NCBI GenBank assembly: GCA_017424665.1
Contig: JAFOYK010000004.1
Coordinates: 1-7,565 of the forward strand
Direction of reading: 5' to 3'
Source of the DNA: Oscillospiraceae bacterium
GTDB lineage: Bacteria > Bacillota > Clostridia > Oscillospirales > Ruminococcaceae
Length of the DNA stretch: 7,565 nt
Shown: positions 1 to 4,538 of the stretch, in pieces
How positions within the stretch are numbered: the stretch's first letter is position 1
How the letters are laid out: every line of letters begins with the position of its first letter
Notes under the pieces: model-generated
What the model was told of the DNA's origin: nothing
Databases searched by the model: none
Seen by the model: the letters and a program-made list of their open reading frames with translations, nothing else
Translations under genes and position numbers: made by a program

Positions 1-671
1 GCATGGGCGTTATCTTCTATGCCCTTTCCAAACTTCCCTGGAAGCTTGTTATCAAGTGCATCAAGCCCATTATGCCCATCATTATATTCACCGCGGTGCT
101 CAACGTTTTCTTTGTTGAAGGCGAACCGATTTTTGAATGGAAATTCATCTCGATTTCCGAAAAAGGCGTGCTCACCGCCGTGCTCATGTGCATCCGCATC
201 ATCTGCCTTATTGCCGGAAGCAGCCTTCTTACCTATACCACAACGCCCATTGCGCTCACCGACGGCCTTGAAAGACTTATGAAACCGCTTCAGAAAATCA
301 AAGTTCCGGTCCATGAACTTTCCATGATGATGACCATCGCTCTGCGTTTCATCCCTACCCTTATTGATGAAACCCAGAAGATCATGGCTGCACAGAAAGC
401 AAGGGGCGCCGACCTTGAAAGCGGAAATGTTATCGAAAAAGCAAAAGCTCTTATCCCAATCCTTATCCCGCTTTTTGTTTCCGCGTTCAGAAGAGCGGAC
501 GAGCTTGCCCTTGCTATGGAATGCCGCTGTTACCACGGCGGCGAAGGCAGAACAAGAATGAAACAGCTTAAACTTTCCAGAAAAGATTTCGGCGCGGCTC
601 TCTTTGTTGCTCTCGGTTTTGCCGCAATTATCCTTATGAATATGTTCGGACCGGAGGTGTCCAGGCTTTGA
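1..671 (+). CDS. ecfT: Energy-coupling factor transporter transmembrane protein EcfT (5' end cut off)
   Basis: EcfT is the membrane scaffold of ECF-type vitamin and metal importers. It links a substrate-binding S protein to the paired ATPases EcfA and EcfA'. The visible 222 residues from position 3 lack the usual first helices: the family is about 265 residues, and the reading frame is open to the left edge, so the Met at 3 is internal and the true start lies upstream. Hydrophobic segments sit near visible residues 22-38, 55-79 and 197-214. Between the last two is the long coupling region, with the first ARG motif (KARGAD, A133-R134-G135) and the second as AMECRCYHGGEGRTRM (R175). In the second motif Cys replaces the usual Ala and Gly of A-R-G. 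The ATPase genes normally lie just upstream, outside this window. truA follows with a 4-base overlap, as ecfT-truA does in B. subtilis. The transported vitamin cannot be told, because EcfT modules are shared. Confidence 0.93.
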   Translation, partial: MGVIFYALSKLPWKLVIKCIKPIMPIIIFTAVLNVFFVEGEPIFEWKFISISEKGVLTAVLMCIRIICLIAGSSLLTYTTTPIALTDGLERLMKPLQKIKVPVHELSMMMTIALRFIPTLIDETQKIMAAQKARGADLESGNVIEKAKALIPILIPLFVSAFRRADELALAMECRCYHGGEGRTRMKQLKLSRKDFGAALFVALGFAAIILMNMFGPEVSRL

Positions 672-1420
672 GAAACCTTCTTCTGACAATTTCTTATAAA
701 GGTACCAACTACCACGGCTTCCAGGTTCAGAAAAACGCCGTTACCGTTGCAAAAACCCTTCAGGACGCAATGCAGGTGCTTTTCAAAGGCGAAAGACCGG
801 ACATCAAAGGCTGTTCCAGAACCGATGCGGGCGTTCACGCCAACATGTTCTGCGTAAGTTTCAAAACCGAAAGCGAAATGGATTGCGACCATATCCGCAG
901 AAGCCTTGATGCGCTTTTGCCGGATGATATTGCCGCAACCGATTGCGAGGAAGTTTCCGAAAACTTCCACGCCCGCTATTCCTGCAAAGGAAAACGCTAT
1001 GTTTATAAAATCTGGAACGCGCCCTATATGAGCCCTTTCTGGCAGGGACTTGCGCTCCATTACCCGAAACCCATCGATGAAAACTATCTCGATGCGGTTT
1101 GCACCGATTTTATCGGAACCTATGATTTTTCCGCTTTCTGCGGTTCGAACGGCGACCAGGAAGATTTCACCAGAACGATTTTTGATTGCCAGGTCGAAAG
1201 GGAAGGAGACCTTGTAACCTTTTCCGTAACCGGCGACGGATTCCTTTATAACATGGTCAGAATCATGGTTGGCACCCTTCTTGAAGTCAACGAAGGGAAA
1301 ATCGAAGCGGACGAAATTCTTGATATAATCGAATCCAAAGACCGCACCAAAGCGGGAAGAACAGCAAAAGCCGAGGGACTTTACCTCGATTACGTACTTT
1401 ATGATGAGGAAGATGACTGA
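668..1420 (+). CDS. truA: tRNA pseudouridine(38-40) synthase TruA
   Basis: TruA converts uridines 38, 39 and 40 in the tRNA anticodon arm to pseudouridine, in the cytoplasm. The 250-residue length is typical. The N-terminus (ISYKGTNYHGFQ) matches the family. The catalytic aspartate is D53 in the motif CSRTDAGVHA. The region FHARYSCKGKRYVYKIWN and the C-terminal motif GDGFLYNMVRIMVGTLL, near residues 193-209, are also standard. The start is a TTG whose last two bases belong to the ecfT TGA stop (TTGA overlap). GGAGGTG at 653-659 lies 8 bases before it, and no other in-frame start would keep the conserved N-terminus. This suggests translational coupling to ecfT. No TTA, CTA or TCA codon occurs in the gene. 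Confidence 0.97.
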   Translation: MRNLLLTISYKGTNYHGFQVQKNAVTVAKTLQDAMQVLFKGERPDIKGCSRTDAGVHANMFCVSFKTESEMDCDHIRRSLDALLPDDIAATDCEEVSENFHARYSCKGKRYVYKIWNAPYMSPFWQGLALHYPKPIDENYLDAVCTDFIGTYDFSAFCGSNGDQEDFTRTIFDCQVEREGDLVTFSVTGDGFLYNMVRIMVGTLLEVNEGKIEADEILDIIESKDRTKAGRTAKAEGLYLDYVLYDEEDD

Positions 1421-1424
1421 CAGC

Positions 1425-2369
1425 ATGGAATTTATTACAACCGAATTTCCTGAAAAAAGCACCGTTGTTGCGCTTGGAGTTTTTGACGGTGTTCATAAGG
1501 GCCACAGAGAAGTTCTGCGCCGCGCGGTTATTTCCGAAGGGCTTGAACCCTGGGTCTTCACCTTTTCGGAAAAAAGCCTTCCCACCGGAAAAATGGGCGC
1601 AAGACGCCTTGAACCGCCGGAAATCAAATTCAGCATTATGAAAGCCTGCGGAATCCGCCACGTTTATGCGCCGGATTTTGCCGAGGTTAAAGGACTTTCC
1701 GGTGAGGAATTTGTCCGCGAAATCCTTTGCGGAAAACTCCGCTGCAAAAAGGTCGTTTGCGGAACGGATTACCGCTTTGGTTTCAAAGCTTCCTGCGGAA
1801 CGAAGGAAATGGCGGAATTCTGCGAAAAATTCGGAATGGAATATTGCTTTGTTGAAAAAGTTTTCGATAAGGGCGAAGCAATAAGTTCCACAAGGATCCG
1901 TGCCGCCGCCGAAAAAGGCGACATGGCGGAAGTGGAACTTCTTGCGGGATATCCTTTCTGCGTTGAAACGGAAATTGTTTCCGGAAACAAGCTCGGAAGA
2001 GAATTCGGCCTTCCGACCATCAACCAGCCTTTTGATTCCGATTACATAATCCCGAAATTCGGCGTTTACGTTTCCGCCGCTTATATCGACGGAAAATTTT
2101 ACCCGGCGGTAACCAACGTTGGAGTTAAACCCACCGTTTCCGATGAAAACATTCCCGCGGCGGAAACCCACATAATCGGCTGGAATTCCGAACTTTACGG
2201 AAAGAAAATTCCCGTTTTCCTCATTGATTTTGTCCGAGAGGAAATGGTTTTTGAAAGCCGCGAAGAACTTTTTGCAAGAATCGCCATCGACAGAAGCAAC
2301 GCCGAAAGGCTTGCGCTCCGTTGGATTCGCACCAAAGGCGAAGAAACAATAAAAGTTTTGGGAATTTAA
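1425..2369 (+). CDS. ribF: Bifunctional riboflavin kinase / FAD synthetase RibF
   Basis: RibF phosphorylates riboflavin to FMN and then adenylylates FMN to FAD. From ATG 1425 it is 314 residues, normal for the family. The N-terminal FMN adenylyltransferase domain (about 1-180) shows GVFDGVHKGH (18-27), GTDYRFG (113-119) and SSTRIR (154-159). The C-terminal kinase domain (about 183-306) shows the Mg/ATP motif as PTIN (197-200; PTAN is commoner, and the metal-binding Thr and Asn are kept). The expected catalytic Glu is E247 in ETHI. In-frame ATGs at 1401, 1404 and 1413 would overlap the truA end. I prefer 1425 because MEFITTEFPEKSTVVALG aligns with normal family N-termini and GAGGAAG (1406-1412) lies 12 bases before it. 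No riboflavin transport or biosynthesis gene and no FMN riboswitch is seen beside it. Confidence 0.96.
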   Translation: MEFITTEFPEKSTVVALGVFDGVHKGHREVLRRAVISEGLEPWVFTFSEKSLPTGKMGARRLEPPEIKFSIMKACGIRHVYAPDFAEVKGLSGEEFVREILCGKLRCKKVVCGTDYRFGFKASCGTKEMAEFCEKFGMEYCFVEKVFDKGEAISSTRIRAAAEKGDMAEVELLAGYPFCVETEIVSGNKLGREFGLPTINQPFDSDYIIPKFGVYVSAAYIDGKFYPAVTNVGVKPTVSDENIPAAETHIIGWNSELYGKKIPVFLIDFVREEMVFESREELFARIAIDRSNAERLALRWIRTKGEETIKVLGI

Positions 2370-2385
2370 TTGAAAAACTGCAACA

Positions 2386-2443
2386 AAAAGCCTTCTTTTT
2401 GACACTATTATGATGTAGAATAGTGTTATAAAAGGGGGCTTTT
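2386..2443 (+). promoter_or_regulatory. Long inverted repeat / RNA hairpin covering the lipoprotein gene RBS
   Basis: Bases 2386-2409 can pair with 2419-2443. An outer 14-bp helix joins 2386-2399 to 2430-2443 (it includes AAAAGCC with GGCTTTT and two G-U pairs). T2429 is a bulge. A 10-bp inner helix follows, with the perfect ACACTATT / AATAGTGT pair and a 9-base loop (2410-2418). The 3' arm contains AGGGGG (2433-2438), the likely ribosome binding site 8 bases before the ATG at 2447. A message reading through from ribF would therefore fold with this site hidden. The A-run before and the TTTT at the end also resemble an intrinsic terminator for the ribF operon. A perfect TTGACA (2399-2404) lies inside, but no -10 box at 16-18 bp is convincing: TAGAAT at 2416 is 11 bp away and TATAAA at 2427 is 22 bp away. 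The pairing is seen directly; the role is inferred. Confidence 0.6.
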
Positions 2444-2446
2444 CCT

Positions 2447-3829
2447 ATGTTCAAAAAACTTTTTGCGATTCTTCTTGCTTTGCTGATGCTTTGTTCCTGC
2501 GTGAAAGAAGAACCTTCCGAACCAATTGTTCCGGAGGAACCGAAGATTTCGGAAACAGTACAGGAAGAACCGGATTTCGACGCATTGAGGAAACTTTGCG
2601 AATATCCGGGGCTCGGTTTAACTCCCTGTGATTTTGAGGGCGGATATCCATATAAGGCAAAAGGGGTTGAGATTCCCAGAGAAGTTGAAGAACTTCTTTA
2701 CAGAGTGGGAAGGGTCGGTGAATTTGAATTCATCGAAGATATTCCTCCGGAGAATGTTATTTATTCGGCTCTAAAAACCCTTGAAATGGCGGATACAAGC
2801 GGCGACGAAAGATTTTTTCCTCTTATGGAAGAAATTAACAACGAGACCTTCTATCCGAAAGAATGGGTTACCAGAGCGGCAAGAGAAATTTTTGGAGAAG
2901 ACGCGAATATCGTTCACGAAGGTTTTGCATACGACGGATTCGTTTACAGGGAAAAAGCCGGAGTTTATACGCCCCCCGGCAAATCGATATTGACAGTTAT
3001 TCCGTATATCGTAAACTGCAGCATGGAGGAAGGATATTATACATTTTATACGGTTGAGTTTTTCTATATGGGAGCAGAGATGTCCGGATACCAGCTTGGC
3101 GACGAAGGCACTGCTGTTCTGTGTAATGCGGAACTTGGCGAAAACCTTTTTGAAAAACCGGAATTCATCGAATTTGCCGAAAGCGGAAAAGATATTTACG
3201 TTGCAAGCATAGTTAAAGATGATGGCGGGAAATATTATATCAACCATCTGATAAAAAAGCCTTCTGAACCGGAACTTATCGCGGAACATATTGCGGCGCT
3301 TAACGAAATTGAAAACGAAACCTTTTTCGTTGAATTTGATTGGTTTGGAGAAATATGGAAAAAACTTTATAAAAACAACGACCCGGTGCACAATGCGACA
3401 GATTATCCGGATGCACTGATAAATCAGAAAGAACTTTCGGGATATCAAAGCGGTGATTATTACAACGGATATTATATTGACAGCGGCGACGGGGAATGTA
3501 TGCCTGCAAAGAATTTTAAAACAAAGGAAGAAGTTATAAAACATCTTGAACAATGGGTTGACCGAAGTGTTTTTGATCATGAAGGATTCGGAAGCATAAA
3601 CGAAAACCTTTTTGAATATGAAGGAACTCTTTATGTTTTCAGAGGTTCAAGGGGTTACGGAACAAGCTATTACGGTGACAGCGAAATTGTTGAGCAAACC
3701 GAAACAGAAATGACAGCGATTGCAAAAATTTATAGAATTATAAAAGATGAAGCAGGGACCTCAGAGATAAAATTTGAAAAAATCGACGGAAAATGGATAA
3801 TCGTTTCCGTTGAGGATAACTACTATTAA
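2447..3829 (+). CDS. Unrecognised large lipoprotein (460 residues)
   Basis: I do not recognise the family. Residues 1-18 form a lipoprotein signal peptide: MFKK, a hydrophobic stretch, then a lipobox ending LCSC with the lipidated Cys at 18. The mature protein should be anchored to the outer face of the cytoplasmic membrane. Residues 19-43 are an acidic, proline-rich tether. The rest is soluble, acidic and rich in Tyr, Phe and Glu. It looks like at least two parts, about 45-300 and 325-460. SGYQ-G-D occurs in both (near 212 and 328). The C-terminal part has a KTKEEVIKHLEQW helix (about 355-368), a stretch resembling EYEGTLYVFRGSRGYG, and a final FEKIDGKWIIVSVEDNYY. This last pattern is common in small secreted beta-rich or NTF2-like domains, but no assignment is made. 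AGGGGG lies 8 bases before the ATG, and the gene ends in tandem TAA stops. It splits ribF from rpsO and uses some TTA, CTA and TCA codons that truA and ribF avoid. Confidence 0.9.
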   Translation: MFKKLFAILLALLMLCSCVKEEPSEPIVPEEPKISETVQEEPDFDALRKLCEYPGLGLTPCDFEGGYPYKAKGVEIPREVEELLYRVGRVGEFEFIEDIPPENVIYSALKTLEMADTSGDERFFPLMEEINNETFYPKEWVTRAAREIFGEDANIVHEGFAYDGFVYREKAGVYTPPGKSILTVIPYIVNCSMEEGYYTFYTVEFFYMGAEMSGYQLGDEGTAVLCNAELGENLFEKPEFIEFAESGKDIYVASIVKDDGGKYYINHLIKKPSEPELIAEHIAALNEIENETFFVEFDWFGEIWKKLYKNNDPVHNATDYPDALINQKELSGYQSGDYYNGYYIDSGDGECMPAKNFKTKEEVIKHLEQWVDRSVFDHEGFGSINENLFEYEGTLYVFRGSRGYGTSYYGDSEIVEQTETEMTAIAKIYRIIKDEAGTSEIKFEKIDGKWIIVSVEDNYY

Positions 3830-3867
3830 TAATGAAAAAATATTTATAAAAAACCTTTAAAAAAGGC

Positions 3868-3896
3868 TTTACAAACGGGGTTTTGTTTGATATAAT
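3868..3896 (+). promoter_or_regulatory. Sigma-A-type promoter for rpsO
   Basis: The -35 box is TTTACA (3868-3873). A spacer of exactly 17 bp leads to a perfect TATAAT (3891-3896), with TG at 3888-3889 making it also an extended -10. The upstream sequence (about 3833-3864) is very A/T-rich, as in an UP element. Transcription should begin near 3902-3904, right at the first base of the leader hairpin. This is the strongest promoter in the window and suits a ribosomal protein gene. Confidence 0.9.
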
Positions 3897-3901
3897 TTTA
3901 A

Positions 3902-4054
3902 GGCTGACTTTAGTCAGCCACTTAACTTTTTCCCGGAAAAGGGTTTGTCCGCTGAACGCGATTTTAAAACGTCCGGTAGCGGTTGCCTCAAAAGCAAATT
4001 CGCCCTTTCCTGCGAAAAAGCCAAATAATAAAAAATTTTTTGAGGTGAATCACT
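3902..4054 (+). promoter_or_regulatory. Structured rpsO mRNA leader, possible S15 autoregulatory element
   Basis: The leader is about 150 bases. It opens with a perfect hairpin, GGCTGAC (3902-3908) and GTCAGCC (3913-3919), closing a TTTA loop at the predicted 5' end. A second possible stem pairs 3926-3932 with 3936-3942. Near the start codon, TTGC (3983-3986) pairs with GCAA (3994-3997), extended below by GCG (3979-3981) with CGC (4001-4003). Its 7-base loop CTCAAAA (3987-3993) is exactly complementary to TTTTGAG (4038-4044), which includes the rpsO Shine-Dalgarno site, so an H-type pseudoknot is possible. Alternatively 3983-3993 can pair with 4038-4048 over 11 positions. TTCGC (3999-4003) with GCGAA (4012-4016) is another competing stem. 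S15 is known to repress its own mRNA through structured leaders in several phyla. That this leader does so is inference. Confidence 0.55.
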
Positions 4055-4321
4055 ATGATGAGACAGGAAGAAAAAACCGAAGTAATCGTTGCTAACAGAC
4101 TTCACGAAACCGACACCGGTTCCCCCGAAGTTCAGATCGCTGTTCTTACCAAAAGAATTGCTGACCTTACCGAGCATCTTAAAGAGCACAAAAAAGATAA
4201 CCATTCCCGCCGCGGCCTTTTCAAAATGGTTGGTAAAAGAAGAAACCTTCTTAACTACCTTATGAAAACCGACATCGAACGTTATCGTGCAATCGTTGCA
4301 AAACTCGGTATCAGACACTAA
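4055..4321 (+). CDS. rpsO: 30S ribosomal protein S15
   Basis: S15 binds the three-way junction of helices 20, 21 and 22 of 16S rRNA early in 30S assembly and contributes to a bridge with the 50S subunit. The protein is 88 residues (family about 89) and matches the family along its whole length. The motif [19 protein letters not shown] covers about residues 17-35, followed by [18 protein letters not shown] and [19 protein letters not shown] (4042-4047) lies 7 bases before ATG 4055 and 10 before a second in-frame ATG at 4058. Either start is possible, differing by one Met. The gene has its own promoter and terminator and contains no TTA, CTA or TCA codons, as expected for a highly expressed gene. 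Its position before pnp is the widespread rpsO-pnp arrangement. Confidence 0.98.
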   Translation: MMRQEEKTEVIVANRLHETDTGSPEVQIAVLTKRIADLTEHLKEHKKDNHSRRGLFKMVGKRRNLLNYLMKTDIERYRAIVAKLGIRH

Positions 4322-4334
4322 TTATGTCTTTTTT

Positions 4335-4374
4335 AAAGTCAGGGGAAAATTTTATTTTCCTCTGACTTTTTATT
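4335..4374 (+). terminator. Intrinsic terminator after rpsO
   Basis: Bases 4335-4350 pair with 4354-4369 in a 16-bp stem containing one G-U pair, closing a 3-base TTT loop. T-rich sequence (TTTTTATT) follows. It lies 13 bases past the rpsO stop. It should end most rpsO transcripts, leaving pnp to partial read-through or its own promoter. Confidence 0.9.
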
Positions 4375-4389
4375 GAGTTTATAACCAAT

Positions 4390-4395
4390 TATAAA
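4390..4395 (+). promoter_or_regulatory. Weak candidate -10 box for pnp
   Basis: TATAAA at 4390-4395 would place transcription start near 4402, at the foot of the long pnp leader stem-loop. The matching -35 position (about 4367-4372, TTTTTA) is poor and overlaps the rpsO terminator tail. The call therefore rests mainly on the fit of the start to the leader. Read-through from the rpsO promoter is the alternative. Confidence 0.3.
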
Positions 4396-4400
4396 ACCAT

Positions 4401-4509
4401 GTGCGGCAAAAACGGCAGGCACGGAAATAAGCAGTTAATCGAGGAACCGAAAGTTTTTGGTTTTTGGATTTATTGTTTATTCCCGCTTCCGCTTTTGTTT
4501 TTGCCGCGC
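4401..4509 (+). promoter_or_regulatory. Long nested stem-loop in the pnp leader
   Basis: One elongated hairpin can be built from nested helices. The outermost pairs GTGCGGCAAAAAC (4401-4413) with GTTTTTGCCGCGC (4497-4509), 13 bp with one G-U, and two further G-U pairs extend it. Inside it, 4423-4433 pairs with 4474-4483 (10 bp, one bulged A). Next, AATC (4437-4440) pairs with GATT (4467-4470). At the tip, 4445-4451 pairs with 4456-4462 (7 bp). The pnp ribosome binding site lies 15 bases past the base of the structure. Also, CTTCCG (4486-4491) can pair with CGGAGG (4524-4529), which would be an alternative fold. In E. coli a long double-stranded pnp leader is cut by RNase III and then degraded by PNPase, giving autoregulation. 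The resemblance is in layout only. Confidence 0.55.
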
Positions 4510-4538
4510 GCAAAAATTTAAAACGGAGGTATTTTTTT

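Noticed and set aside
1401..1424. Earlier ribF starts at 1401, 1404 or 1413
   Set aside because: They lie inside truA, have poor Shine-Dalgarno spacing, and add residues before the normal family N-terminus. They cannot be fully excluded.
1..2369. A dedicated riboflavin uptake operon, from EcfT lying near ribF
   Set aside because: EcfT is normally a shared module next to truA in Bacillota. No S-component gene or FMN riboswitch is visible in the window.
530..2405. Minus-strand open frames of 310 and 372 codons opposite truA and ribF
   Set aside because: Both are in-register shadows of confidently identified genes, caused by the same codon avoidance.
2771..3580. Minus-strand open frame of 269 codons opposite the lipoprotein gene
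   Set aside because: It is in register with a gene that has a clear signal peptide, ribosome binding site and stop. The reverse frame has none of these.
3854..3866. CCTTT/AAAGG hairpin after the lipoprotein gene as a terminator
   Set aside because: The 5-bp A/T-rich stem has only a CTTT tail and overlaps the upstream region of the rpsO promoter. It is too weak to call.
4464..4538. Upstream extension of pnp adding 25 residues
   Set aside because: The extension runs through the leader stem-loop and the GGAGG site. PNPase N-termini match the ATG at 4539.
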